Origin: Leptotrichia sp. oral taxon 847
Lineage (GTDB): Bacteria; Fusobacteriota; Fusobacteriia; Fusobacteriales; Leptotrichiaceae
Reading direction: 5' to 3'
Assembly: GCF_001553645.1 (NCBI RefSeq)
Contig: NZ_CP014231.1
Coordinates: 186,001-250,000, forward strand
Length of the DNA stretch: 64,000 nt
The translations under genes and the position numbers were made by a program. Below, piece by piece: positions 32,315-41,175 of this stretch (the stretch's first letter is position 1; each line of letters begins with the position of its first letter). A model generated the notes under the pieces. The model made no database searches and was not told where the DNA came from. It saw nothing but the letters and a program-made list of their open reading frames with translations.

Positions 32315-33304
32315 TTAAAAATTTTCCCACCTTTTTAAAATATCTTCTATAATTTCTTTTTCAGACATTTCAGAAAGATTGTAAACTATGTAGTCCTTTT
32401 CTTTTCTGAACCAGGTCAGTTGCCGCTTTGCATAATTTCTGCTATTTTTTTTTATTAATTCTATGGCGCAATCAAAAGTTATCTTGTTTTCAAAATACAA
32501 AAATAATTCCTTGTAACCTATCGAAGATATTTTATAAAGATTTTTTCTATATTTATTATATACTTTTTTTGCTTCATCGACAAGTCCATTTTCAAACATA
32601 ATTTCCACTCGTCTATTTATTCTTTGATACAATTCATCACGATTTCTAATTAAAAAAAACTTTAAAAATTTATAATTATTATTTTTTATATTTTTTAACC
32701 TTAGATCACTAAATTTTCCATTAGTTAAGTAACAGACCTCTATTGCTCTAACAAGTCTTAATCTATTAGACAAATCAATTTCATCGTAAGATTTTTGGTC
32801 CAAAATTTTTAAAATTTCCTGTAATTCTTTCAAAGATTTACTGGAAAGTTTTTCTCTAATTTTTTCATCTTTTGACGGCAGATCTGCAAATCCATCGGTT
32901 ATTGATTTTATATAAAGTCCTGTTCCACCGACGAGCATAATATTTTTATTTTTAGATTCCAAATTATTTTCTTGTTGGATTAAAATTTTATTGACTTCTT
33001 TTTCAAAATCCCCGACAGAATAATCGCTGCAAGGATTTACAACATCAATCATATAATGTTTTACTCCCTGCATTTCCTCTGGAGATATTTTAGCTGTCCC
33101 AATATTTAACTCTTTGTAAATTTGAGACGCATCTGCAGAAATAATTTCACCATTTATTTTTTTTGCCAGTTTTATTGACAGATCTGTCTTTCCAACTCCG
33201 GTAGGCCCCGCTATTACAATTCCTTTTAAGATTTTTTCCACCTCAATTTTTTGTTCCTTTCCTTTTATTTTTTTCCTCTCATTTTTTTCTACCCCACTTT
33301 TCAT
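32315..33304 (-). CDS. miaA: tRNA dimethylallyltransferase
   Basis: A 329-residue MiaA. P-loop GPTGVGKTDLS near residues 33-43, SADASQIYK and GTAKISPEE for substrate binding, VGGTGLYIKSI and the tRNA-binding region RLVRAIEV. It adds a dimethylallyl group to A37 of tRNAs that read UNN codons. About 28 residues precede the core, longer than usual and lysine/glutamate-rich, with no good ribosome-binding site before the ATG, so the real start may be internal. Three bp after obgE. Confidence 0.92.
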   Translation of the reverse strand: MKSGVEKNERKKIKGKEQKIEVEKILKGIVIAGPTGVGKTDLSIKLAKKINGEIISADASQIYKELNIGTAKISPEEMQGVKHYMIDVVNPCSDYSVGDFEKEVNKILIQQENNLESKNKNIMLVGGTGLYIKSITDGFADLPSKDEKIREKLSSKSLKELQEILKILDQKSYDEIDLSNRLRLVRAIEVCYLTNGKFSDLRLKNIKNNNYKFLKFFLIRNRDELYQRINRRVEIMFENGLVDEAKKVYNKYRKNLYKISSIGYKELFLYFENKITFDCAIELIKKNSRNYAKRQLTWFRKEKDYIVYNLSEMSEKEIIEDILKRWENF

Positions 33305-33307
33305 TTT

Positions 33308-34591
33308 TTAGATTACATATTCAAATTCATATCCAGCGATAAGTATTGTATCTCCTTCTTTTACACCAGCTTTTTCAAGTTCGGCTTCCATGCCCAGACT
33401 TCGCATTTTCTGTAAAAAGTTAATAATTCCTTCTTCTCCGATAAACACATACTTCTTAAGCACATCGTCCACAATTCGTCCATCCACTTCAAAGGCGTTT
33501 TCACCAGTTTGTCTTATTTCCCATTCCTCTTTTTTATTAATTTCACTTAATAAATCTTCAACTGATTCCACTTCTTCCAACGGTTCTCTAGGAATAGTTT
33601 GAATCAATTCCCAAGCTTTTGATAGAACTGGTTTTAAACCATCATTTGCAATAACTGAAATTGGATACACAAATTCAGCTCCATTTTCTTTTACAAATTT
33701 TTCAAACTCGTCGTATTTTTTATCTTCATAGAGCATATCAATCTTGTTTGCCACAACAATTTGTTTCTTTTGCGACAATTTTTTGCTATAATTTTTTAAC
33801 TCCTCATTTATTTTCAAAAAATCTTCTTTCGGATCTCTTCCATCAATTCCAGAAATATCAACAATATGAATAATCGCTTTACATCTCTCAATATGCCTTA
33901 AAAACCTATCTCCAAGTCCCACTCCTTCATGAGCACCTTCGATTAATCCCGGAACATCGGCAATTACAAAACTTTCTTCATCTCCCATTCTGACAACTCC
34001 CAATTTTGGTTTTAGAGTTGTAAAATGATAACTTGCAACTTTTGATTTCGCTTTTGACACCTTGTTTATGAAACTTGATTTTCCAACACTCGGATAGCCA
34101 ACTAAAGCAATATCAGCCAGCATTTTTAATTCCATTTTTATTTTTAACTCCACGCCTTCTCTTCCACTTTGAGCAATTTTTGGCGCTTTTGTTACAGAAG
34201 ATTTGAAGTGGATATTTCCACGACCTCCATCTCCTCCCTTCAAAAATACGACTTTTTCATTTGGCTCGCTTAAATCAAGTAAAAGTCTATTTGTTTCAAA
34301 ATCCCTAATCATTGTTCCAACTGGTACTTTTATGATTAAATCTTCTCCAGATTTTCCCGTTGCACGAGATGGCATTCCCTTTTGCCCATCCTGAGCCTTA
34401 AATTTTTTACTGCTCTTAAAGTCTACCAACGTATTGATATTTGGATCTGCAAGAAAGACGATATCTCCTCCTTTTCCGCCGTCTCCGCCATCAGGTCCAC
34501 CAAACTGGACAAACTTTTCACGCCTAAAAGTAGCGGCTCCATCTCCTCCTTTTCCAGAAATTACCGTAATTACACTTTCATCAATAAACAT
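33308..34591 (-). CDS. obgE: GTPase ObgE/CgtA
   Basis: A 427-residue Obg: glycine-rich N-terminal Obg fold (ISGKGGDGAATFRREKFV then GGPDGGDGGKGGD), central G domain (P-loop GYPSVGKSS near residue 165, switch II DVPGL, NKID specificity motif) and a C-terminal OCT domain. It acts in 50S ribosome assembly and stress signalling. Normal length and order. Ribosome-binding site AAGGAAG. Confidence 0.96.
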   Translation of the reverse strand: MFIDESVITVISGKGGDGAATFRREKFVQFGGPDGGDGGKGGDIVFLADPNINTLVDFKSSKKFKAQDGQKGMPSRATGKSGEDLIIKVPVGTMIRDFETNRLLLDLSEPNEKVVFLKGGDGGRGNIHFKSSVTKAPKIAQSGREGVELKIKMELKMLADIALVGYPSVGKSSFINKVSKAKSKVASYHFTTLKPKLGVVRMGDEESFVIADVPGLIEGAHEGVGLGDRFLRHIERCKAIIHIVDISGIDGRDPKEDFLKINEELKNYSKKLSQKKQIVVANKIDMLYEDKKYDEFEKFVKENGAEFVYPISVIANDGLKPVLSKAWELIQTIPREPLEEVESVEDLLSEINKKEEWEIRQTGENAFEVDGRIVDDVLKKYVFIGEEGIINFLQKMRSLGMEAELEKAGVKEGDTILIAGYEFEYVI

Positions 34592-34662
34592 CTATTTTAT
34601 CTTCCTTTTCTATTTCTATCTTTTTTATTTGCTCCACTTTTTTTATCTTCTTTTTCTTTTTT

Positions 34663-35307
34663 TTATCTTCTTTTCATTTTAATTTTTCTAACATTTTCCT
34701 TTTTATTTCTTCTGTAAACCCAAGGCTCAATGTAACCTTTTCTTGAAAATAATCCCAATTTTTTTTGTTTTGCATTTTTTTGATACTCTTCAAATTGCGT
34801 ATCATTTTTGGCGTATTCCTGATACCACCATGCGTTTCCAGTTTTTACCATTTCTTCATTGATATTTTTACCGTCCACATATATAATTGCAACTGTTCTG
34901 CCATATCTATCCTTATTTTTCACTTCTATGCTCAAAGTTTTCCCAGCCACTAATTTTTCTAAGGCTTGTCTACTTTCAGGACCGTAATCCTGTGATTTTT
35001 CAGGCGCATCCATTCCATACATTCTGATTCTTAACTCTTCTCCGACAAATTGTCCATTCTCAACTTTTTGAATATTGATTGTGTCTCCATCGCTGACTTT
35101 TAGCACTTGATAACCATCAGAAATTTTTGGACTTACTTCTTTTTTTTCTTTAGATTTTTTAATTTTAGTATTTTTAGTTTTTTGGGTATTACTTTTGGCA
35201 CTTTTTCCATTTTTGTTAAACATCCCAAAGAGCATAAATACTGCAAATACAACAACTGCCACAATTAATATTATTTGAGATTTTCCATCATCAATTTTTT
35301 TAGCCAT
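34663..35307 (-). CDS. Membrane-anchored thermonuclease (SNase-like)
   Basis: A 214-residue protein. One N-terminal membrane segment (IILIVAVVVFAVFMLFG), a lysine-rich linker, then the staphylococcal nuclease fold: VSDGDTINI, LRIRMYGMDAPEK with the first catalytic arginine and conserved Asp, SRQALEKLV, and KNKDRYGRTVAIIYV with the second arginine. It should degrade nucleic acids outside the cytoplasmic membrane in a Ca2+-dependent way. The C-terminus is very basic. It follows the transsulfuration gene by 15 bp. Confidence 0.88.
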   Translation of the reverse strand: MAKKIDDGKSQIILIVAVVVFAVFMLFGMFNKNGKSAKSNTQKTKNTKIKKSKEKKEVSPKISDGYQVLKVSDGDTINIQKVENGQFVGEELRIRMYGMDAPEKSQDYGPESRQALEKLVAGKTLSIEVKNKDRYGRTVAIIYVDGKNINEEMVKTGNAWWYQEYAKNDTQFEEYQKNAKQKKLGLFSRKGYIEPWVYRRNKKENVRKIKMKRR

Positions 35308-35322
35308 TTTTCTCCTATTTTT

Positions 35323-36495
35323 CTATTTTTCCAATGCCTGTTTAAAGTCTGCAATTAAATCGTCAATATTTTCAAATCCGACTGCAATTCTAATCAATGA
35401 ATGTGTAAATCCTCTTGCTTCTTTTTCTTCTTCAGGCATTTCAGCGTGAGTGATTGTACTTGGGTGAGTTACCAATGTTTCAGCTCCACCAAGACTAGCC
35501 GCAAATATTGCCACATTCAAACTTTCAAAAAATGTTTTTACTTTTGAGTCACCTTTTAGAGTGAATGAAAATACTGCTCCACCACCAGTTGCTTGACTTT
35601 CGTGAATTTTTTTCCCTTTGTTTGTATCCAAAGTTGGATAGTAAATTTTGTCAACCGCATCATGTTTTTGAAAAAACTCTATCAATTTTTCTGTATTTTT
35701 TTGTGCAGCTTCCACTCTCAATTTAAGCGTTTTAAGACTTCTCATAAGTAGCCAGCTGTCAAATGGAGAAATTAGCGCTCCTGCCGCAGTCTGAGCAAAC
35801 TGAATTTTTTCTGCCAATTGTTCATCGTTTGTAACTGCAACTCCCGCAAGTAGATCGTGATGTCCAGATAAAAATTTAGTCGCACTGTGAATTACAATGT
35901 CAACTCCAAGTTCAAGCGGTCTTTGTAAATATGGTGTCATAAATGTATTATCCGCAATTGTTATTAAATTATGCTCTTTTGCAAGTTTTACAACTCCTCT
36001 TATATCAGTTACATCCAATAAAGGATTTGATGGTGTTTCAATAAGAATTGCTCTCGTATTAGGTTTTATAGCTTTTCTTATATTTTCCAAATCAGTTGTA
36101 TCAACAAATGTGGATTCCACTCCAAATTTTGAGTAAACATCGTGCAATATTCTATAAGTTCCGCCATAAATATCTTGCCCCAAAATGATGTGATCTCCCG
36201 CTTCAAACATTGTAAACACCGAAGCTGTGGTTGCCATTCCAGATGAAAAGGCGTATCCATATTTACCGCCTTCCAAATTTGCAAGTAAACTTTCGAGTTG
36301 ATTTCTAGTTGGAGCGGACACTCTTGAATATTCAAATTCCTGTGTTACTCCAAATTGTGCAACGGGAAAGGTCGAAGCAAAATTTACAGTTGTTCCCCAC
36401 AATTCTTTCTTTTTTTCTTTTTTAATTCCATGTATTGTCTTAGTCTCAAATTTCACACTTATCAGCTCACTTTCTTTAAATCTTTTTATTTTCAT
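35323..36495 (-). CDS. Cys/Met metabolism PLP enzyme (cystathionine gamma-synthase/lyase family)
   Basis: A 390-residue transsulfuration-family enzyme. PLP lysine in HSATKFLSGHHD (about residue 205), YSRVSAPTRNQLE near 56, FSSGMATTASV near 82 and ETPSNPLLDVTDI near 157. The family includes cystathionine gamma-synthase, cystathionine lyases and methionine gamma-lyase, which cannot be separated here. The ATG overlaps the GNAT stop (ATGA), so the two are translationally coupled. Confidence 0.88.
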   Translation of the reverse strand: MKIKRFKESELISVKFETKTIHGIKKEKKKELWGTTVNFASTFPVAQFGVTQEFEYSRVSAPTRNQLESLLANLEGGKYGYAFSSGMATTASVFTMFEAGDHIILGQDIYGGTYRILHDVYSKFGVESTFVDTTDLENIRKAIKPNTRAILIETPSNPLLDVTDIRGVVKLAKEHNLITIADNTFMTPYLQRPLELGVDIVIHSATKFLSGHHDLLAGVAVTNDEQLAEKIQFAQTAAGALISPFDSWLLMRSLKTLKLRVEAAQKNTEKLIEFFQKHDAVDKIYYPTLDTNKGKKIHESQATGGGAVFSFTLKGDSKVKTFFESLNVAIFAASLGGAETLVTHPSTITHAEMPEEEKEARGFTHSLIRIAVGFENIDDLIADFKQALEK

Positions 36496-37055
36496 ATTTT
36501 TTTTCTAATATCGTTTATCACAGGTTTTTTTTGCAAAATCTTTTCAAACGCAATTCTTTTCGCTCCAATATCTGGCTCTCTGTCCAAAAATATTACTCCA
36601 CAATACTTAAATTGCTGTTTTTCCAAAATTTTCTTCATCGGCTCGTTATTTTCATGCGTGTCCGCTCTCAAGCTGAAAATATTATTCTTTAGGCAGACAT
36701 CTTGTGAAAATTCCAAAAGTTTTGTGGCAATTCCCTGATTTTTTACATTTTTATCAACCGCAATTCGATGAATTACCACATAATCGCCAAAAGTCAGCCA
36801 TTTTCCATCAATTTTACTATATGGTGCCTCTTTTTCAGGTGAGAGTGCAATTGTCGCCACAACTTTATTTTCTCTGTCAATTTGAGTTTCCAGCACATAA
36901 CTTATCCCTTTTTTTATATCACTTTCAATTGAGTCTCTATTTGGATAGCCATTTTGCCATTGATTTAGCCCCATTTTTTTTAGCTCTTCCTTTGCCATCT
37001 CAATAATTTCCAAAATTCTGGTAACATCTTTTGGCTCTGATTTTCTAAAATTCAT
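36492..37055 (-). CDS. GNAT-family N-acetyltransferase
   Basis: A 187-residue acetyltransferase: the acetyl-CoA loop region VIHRIAVDKNVKNQGIATKL near residues 93-112 (Q/RxxGxG/A type) and the later helix LRADTHENNEPMKKIL. Substrate unknown. It is 26 bp downstream of ung and overlaps the transsulfuration gene by four bases. Confidence 0.85.
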   Translation of the reverse strand: MNFRKSEPKDVTRILEIIEMAKEELKKMGLNQWQNGYPNRDSIESDIKKGISYVLETQIDRENKVVATIALSPEKEAPYSKIDGKWLTFGDYVVIHRIAVDKNVKNQGIATKLLEFSQDVCLKNNIFSLRADTHENNEPMKKILEKQQFKYCGVIFLDREPDIGAKRIAFEKILQKKPVINDIRKKI

Positions 37056-37081
37056 TTAGCTTTTCTCCTTCCTAAAAAAAG

Positions 37082-37753
37082 TTATATTTGCCAGTCAATC
37101 TCTTTTTTCCCCAATTTTCTCAAAATCTCATTAACTTTCTTGAAATGTCCGCAGCCAAAAAAACCACGACTTGCAGATAATGGACTTGGATGCACACTTT
37201 CCAAAATATAATGTTTTTCCAAATTTATAAGCTTTTTCTTACTTTTTGCATTATTACCCCACAAAATAAATATAATTGGATCTTCTCTTTCGTTTAAATA
37301 ACTTATCACATTGTCAGTAAAAATTTCCCACCCGATTTTTGAGTGAGAATTAGCCTTTCCCGCAACAACTGTAAGAGCTGTATTTAAAAGCAGCACTCCT
37401 TGCTTTGCCCACTTTTCTAAATACCCGCTATTACTCATTTGATAACCATATTCATCACTAATTTCCTTATAAATATTTTTTAGCGACGGGGGAAGCATAA
37501 CTCCCTGTTTTACGGAAAAAGCCAGTCCATGTGCCTGATTTGGCCCATGATAAGGATCCTGACCCAGCAAAACTACCTTACAGTTTTTATAACTTGTAAG
37601 TTTAAAAGCCGTAAAAATTTCGTTAGCCTTTGGATAAATCGTCTTTGTCTTATATTCTGACACCAAAAATTTTCTCATTTTCCTGTAATAATCTTTTTTA
37701 AACTCATCTTTCAAACTAAAAATCTCATCCCAGTCATTTCCAATATTTACCAT
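37082..37753 (-). CDS. ung: Uracil-DNA glycosylase, family 1
   Basis: A 223-residue UNG. Catalytic water-activating Asp in [18 protein letters not shown] (about residues 63-80), LLLNTALTV, and the leucine-loop motif [17 protein letters not shown] near 187-203. It removes uracil from DNA in base-excision repair. Normal length. The dCMP deaminase gene upstream makes dUMP, so uracil metabolism and repair are neighbours here. Confidence 0.96.
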   Translation of the reverse strand: MVNIGNDWDEIFSLKDEFKKDYYRKMRKFLVSEYKTKTIYPKANEIFTAFKLTSYKNCKVVLLGQDPYHGPNQAHGLAFSVKQGVMLPPSLKNIYKEISDEYGYQMSNSGYLEKWAKQGVLLLNTALTVVAGKANSHSKIGWEIFTDNVISYLNEREDPIIFILWGNNAKSKKKLINLEKHYILESVHPSPLSASRGFFGCGHFKKVNEILRKLGKKEIDWQI

Positions 37754-37869
37754 TTTTTTCCTCTTTTCAGTTTCTTACATCTTAATTTTAATTTTTTGTC
37801 TTTTTAAACTTTACTACATCTAAAATTTTAAAATTTTTTATTTCCTGTATTACTTTTAATTTTAATCCT

Positions 37870-38355
37870 TCAATCTTTAAAATTTATAACAATTTTTTCT
37901 TTTTCCATTTTTAAATTTTCAATTTCTACATTTGCATTTTCTAGTATTTTTTTCGAGGCTTTAGTTGACTCTAAATCTTTGTGTTTATCTGAAAAATAGA
38001 CAACTTTTTTTATTCCGGACTGCACAATCGCTTTTGCACACTCGTTGCATGGAAAATGCGTAACATAAATTGTACTGCCACTTAAAGACTTTATGCTATT
38101 TAAAATTGCATTCAATTCTGCGTGAACGACATACGGATATTTTGTTTCCAAAAAATCTCCTGTTTTTTCCCAAGGCATTTCATCATCAGAACTTCCCACA
38201 GGAAATCCATTGTACCCCATTCCAATTATTTTTTTATCCTTGTCGATTATACAAGCTCCCACCTGCGTTGATGGATCTTTACTTCGCATTCCCGATAAAA
38301 AAGCAACACCCATAAAATATTCATCCCATGAAAGGTAATCTGTTCTCTTTGGCAT
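37870..38355 (-). CDS. dCMP deaminase (ComEB-like)
   Basis: A 161-residue zinc deaminase. Zn ligand and catalytic Glu in VVHAELNAIL (HAE), second zinc site in HFPCNECAKAIVQSG (PCxxC), and SKDPSTQVGACIID near the start. It converts dCMP to dUMP for thymidylate synthesis; it is also annotated as ComEB in competence operons. 27 bp after xseA, 116 bp before ung. Confidence 0.92.
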   Translation of the reverse strand: MPKRTDYLSWDEYFMGVAFLSGMRSKDPSTQVGACIIDKDKKIIGMGYNGFPVGSSDDEMPWEKTGDFLETKYPYVVHAELNAILNSIKSLSGSTIYVTHFPCNECAKAIVQSGIKKVVYFSDKHKDLESTKASKKILENANVEIENLKMEKEKIVINFKD

Positions 38356-38382
38356 TTTTTACACCTCTTTTTATTAAATTTG

Positions 38383-39732
38383 CTAATCCACTTTCATTTT
38401 TCTTCTCATATCGTTAAATTGAACTTCTACAACGTCGCTCTTGCTAAGCTCAATTCCCCTTTTCACAACTTTTCCATTTTTTCTCGTAATCGTATATCCC
38501 AAATTCAAAATATCTTGAACGGAATATTTAGAAATTTTCAGTTTTTTATACTGTAAATTCTTTTTTGCATCATTCAAAATACTTTTTATTGCAAAATTTA
38601 TATTTTTTTCCTTTTCACTCAAATTTTTTCTACGATTTAAAATTTCTTTTTTTAAATCAATTTTTCCAATTTGCTGCTTTCGATATTCTAATTTTTCAGC
38701 CGCTTTTTCTAAAACTCTTTTAAGCTCTTTTACCAAAATTTTCTCTTTTTCAATGAGTTCCATCTTTTTGTCATCCAAAATATTCAAGAAATTTTTTATA
38801 TAATAGTTATTTTTCTTTTGCTCCAATTCTTTTCTCATCAAAGCTACACGATTTTGTAAAATTTTCGTAAGTCCATCTTTTTTATTATTCAACTCATCAA
38901 TGAGATTTTTCTTTTCAGGAATTAAAATTTCCGCAGCTTGAGTTGGTGTAGCTGCTCTTCTATCAGCCACTAAGTCCGATAATAAATTATCAATTTCATG
39001 TCCAACTGATGAAATAATCGGAATTTCGGACTTATAAATCGCTTCTATCACGATTTCTTCATTAAAAGCCCACAAATCTTCAATACTTCCACCTCCACGT
39101 CCAACAATGACCGTATCTACACAAATTTTATTCTTGCCTTCAAAATCTTTCGCTCTATTAAAAAACTCAATTCCATTCACAACTTCTTGCGCTGCACCAT
39201 CACCTTGTACTTTTGCGGGATAAAGAAAAATATTGACATTTGGAAACCTTTTGTGAGTCGTATTTATTATATCTCGAATTGCAGCTCCAGTCGCAGCTGT
39301 TACAACTCCCACATTCATCGGCAACTTCGGCAATAATTTTTTTTTACTGCTGTCAAAATAACCTTTTTCATTGTATTTTCGCTTTAACATCTCCATTTTT
39401 TCATACAGGGAACCAATCGAATTTGTTCTTTCAAGAAAATCGGCGACAATTTGATAACTCCCGTTTCTCTCGTAAAGAGTAACGCTCCCCCTTATTTTCA
39501 CTTGCTCCCCCTCTTTCAAATCCACAGGAACCCCACGATATTTGTATCTAAAAATCGCACATTTCACACTGGCCCCAGCATCTTTTAACGTAAAATACAA
39601 ATGTCCTGAGCTATAATAAGTTATATTTGAAAGCTCACCCTGAATAAAAATATTTTTAAACGTATTTGTCCCTTCCAAATATTGCTTTACTTCAAAATTA
39701 ATTTCACTTACCGAAAACACTGTCGCTTCCAT
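38383..39732 (-). CDS. xseA: Exonuclease VII large subunit
   Basis: A 449-residue XseA. N-terminal OB domain (VSEINFEVKQYLEG ... LSNITYYSSGHLYFTLKDA), central domain with VGVVTAATGAAIRDI and VGRGGGSIEDLWAFNEE, then a long coiled-coil and C-terminal beta segment. It forms exonuclease VII with XseB; no xseB follows it here. I start at 39732 because AAGGTGAG lies just before that ATG; the in-frame ATG at 39759 has none. It heads the run down to the PTS IIA gene. Confidence 0.94.
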   Translation of the reverse strand: MEATVFSVSEINFEVKQYLEGTNTFKNIFIQGELSNITYYSSGHLYFTLKDAGASVKCAIFRYKYRGVPVDLKEGEQVKIRGSVTLYERNGSYQIVADFLERTNSIGSLYEKMEMLKRKYNEKGYFDSSKKKLLPKLPMNVGVVTAATGAAIRDIINTTHKRFPNVNIFLYPAKVQGDGAAQEVVNGIEFFNRAKDFEGKNKICVDTVIVGRGGGSIEDLWAFNEEIVIEAIYKSEIPIISSVGHEIDNLLSDLVADRRAATPTQAAEILIPEKKNLIDELNNKKDGLTKILQNRVALMRKELEQKKNNYYIKNFLNILDDKKMELIEKEKILVKELKRVLEKAAEKLEYRKQQIGKIDLKKEILNRRKNLSEKEKNINFAIKSILNDAKKNLQYKKLKISKYSVQDILNLGYTITRKNGKVVKRGIELSKSDVVEVQFNDMRRKMKVD

Positions 39733-39783
39733 TGTCTCACCTTCTTTATCTTTCAGCATTTAAATTTTTAATTTCATAGTAAA

Positions 39784-39812
39784 ATTATACTTTACTTTGT
39801 TTGTAAAATCAA
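39784..39812 (-). promoter_or_regulatory. xseA promoter
   Basis: Minus strand -35 TTGATT (39807-39812) and -10 TATAAT (39784-39789), spacer 17 bp, about 52 bp before the start codon. The same sequence is duplicated upstream of asnS. Confidence 0.75.
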
Positions 39813-39840
39813 GATTTTTTTTCTATTCTTCTTAATCTGA

Positions 39841-39934
39841 TGTACCATTACCATATATCTTTAAATATTATACTTCATTCATTTTAAAGCAGAATACCAT
39901 CACCAAATCTTTAGATACTTTACTTCAGTCATAC
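39841..39934 (+). repeat. Second dispersed repeat, two tandem units
   Basis: Two degenerate tandem units of about 48 bp, each reading TACCAT(T/C)ACCA then a TCTTTAGATA-like core and TACTTCATTCAT. The same pair is found upstream of asnS (54913-55012), and one inverted unit at 19041. It lies between the xseA promoter and MITE-like copy B. Confidence 0.65.
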
Positions 39935-39960
39935 AGAAAAGATAATAAAAATTTTTTTTA

Positions 39961-40354
39961 TTTTAATTTATTTTTGATTACAAGATGTTACTTTACATAA
40001 TATAGTTTTTTTTCTTTTTAACAAGGGGAAAACATCGCCTTTTCCCCTTGACCCCGCGCTAGTCTTCGTCATTTTTATGCACTGCCAAAAAACTCGCACT
40101 AATCGTGCTCAGACAGTTTTGTCAGCACATAAAAATGCTCCGACGGTTCAAACTTTACTACCATACAAAAGTGTCGTGATTTTTTTGGAGTAAAGACGAC
40201 TGTCTGAACGAAGTGAGTTTCGGCTTTACTTCAAAAAAATTCTTAGACGAGCGTGGGGATTATAAGGGGAAATGGCGGCCCTTTCCCCTTATGTAAAAAA
40301 ACAAAAAAACTATATAAGCAAAATTCCATTTTGTAATCAAGAATAAATTTAAAA
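39961..40354. repeat. MITE-like structured repeat, copy B (full length)
   Basis: A 394-bp element with imperfect inverted ends of roughly 100 bp: left TTTTAATTTATTTTTGATTA and right end, reversed, TTTTAAATTTATTCTTGATT. Each end contains a hairpin (AAGGGGAAAA / TTTTCCCCTT left; AAGGGGAAA / TTTCCCCTT right). Between them are two hairpin arms: ATTTTTATGCACTGCC ... GTCAGCACATAAAAAT and TTTTTTTGGAGTAAAG ... CTTTACTTCAAAAAAA. Arm 1 tip CTCGCACTAATCGTGCTC, arm 2 tip GAACGAAGTGAG. No ORF. Its right end abuts the IS200 element. Confidence 0.85.
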
Positions 40355-40496
40355 GTCAAGACCACCCTTCAAAAGGGTGGCTTGCTCTACGGCTATAAGC
40401 CGTCGGGTCTCCTACTTCGCCTAAAGACGATACTTGACCTTCGTTCAAGCTACTGTTGTATTTGACTCGTTGCTACCTCTTAAAGAGGTATCCGTA

Positions 40497-40958
40497 CTAC
40501 TTGCTACCCTTAAAAGGGTCTTCATATTCCTTTACACTTAATTTGTCCATCGCTATATCATGTTTCTCCTGTTCGGCTATATATTTTTTTATTGTTGCTT
40601 CATTTAAGCCTACTGTGCTTACATAATATCCTTCTGACCAGAAATGTCTGTTTCCAAATTTATATTTTAAGTTTGCATGCTTATCAAACATCATCAATGC
40701 ACTTTTCCCTTTCAGATATCCCATAAAACTTGATACACTTATTTTTGGTGGTATGCTTACCAGCATATGCACGTGATCTTTCATCAGATGTCCTTCTATT
40801 ATTTCAACTCCTTTATATTCACATAATCTTCTTAAAATTTCTCCCACACTTTTTCTGTATTGACTATATACAATTTTTCGTCTATACTTAGGTGTAAATA
40901 CTATATGATACTTACACATCCATTTAGTATGAGACAGGCTATTAGTTTTATTAGCCAT
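40497..40958 (-). CDS. tnpA: IS200/IS605 Y1 (HUH) transposase TnpA
   Basis: A 153-residue, apparently intact REP-like transposase. HUH motif H62-V-H64 in KDHVHMLVSIPP and catalytic Tyr126 in ATIKKYIAEQ. It nicks and joins single-stranded DNA at the element's hairpin ends. The promoter TTGCAA / TATAAT with a 17-bp spacer is at 41000-41028, and AGGAAGGTG precedes the ATG. Confidence 0.95.
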   Translation of the reverse strand: MANKTNSLSHTKWMCKYHIVFTPKYRRKIVYSQYRKSVGEILRRLCEYKGVEIIEGHLMKDHVHMLVSIPPKISVSSFMGYLKGKSALMMFDKHANLKYKFGNRHFWSEGYYVSTVGLNEATIKKYIAEQEKHDIAMDKLSVKEYEDPFKGSK

Positions 40959-40999
40959 ATAAACACCTTCCTTTCATTAATAGTAGCTTGAACAACTCT

Positions 41000-41028
41000 A
41001 TTATAACGGAAGGTGTATTTTGTTGCAA
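41000..41028 (-). promoter_or_regulatory. tnpA promoter
   Basis: Minus strand -35 TTGCAA (41023-41028) and -10 TATAAT (41000-41005), spacer 17 bp, inside the IS left end. Confidence 0.65.
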
Positions 41029-41110
41029 ACTTACGTTTCCGCACCCGCATAGCAGGTGGTTTTATGTTTCGCACGCTTTGCGTACTCAACTGACTAAAGT
41101 CAATAATTAA

Positions 41111-41147
41111 AAAAAATAGTGAAACTTTAAAAGTCCCACTATTTTTT
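41111..41147 (-). terminator. Terminator of autotransporter 2
   Basis: Inverted repeat AAAAAATAGTG / CACTATTTTTT, the same stem as after autotransporter 1, 29 bp beyond the stop codon and 12 bp from the IS200 element, which left it intact. Confidence 0.85.
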
Positions 41148-41175
41148 ATTTAAATTTTGTAAAGTTTAGCTAAGA

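Larger units (their letters stand above)
40355..41098 (-). mobile_element. IS200/IS605-family element with tnpA only
   Basis: A 744-bp element inserted 3' of TTGAC (minus strand target at 41099-41103), without target duplication, and ending in TTGAC, as the single-strand transposition of this family predicts. Left-end hairpin at 41042-41058 (CACCTGC/GCGGGTG type), right-end hairpins at 40361-40381 (CCACCCTT/AAGGGTGG) and 40389-40403 (ACGGCT/AGCCGT). Only the Y1 transposase is present; no tnpB. Boundaries were set by comparison with the undisturbed flank at 55381-55440. Confidence 0.85.
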
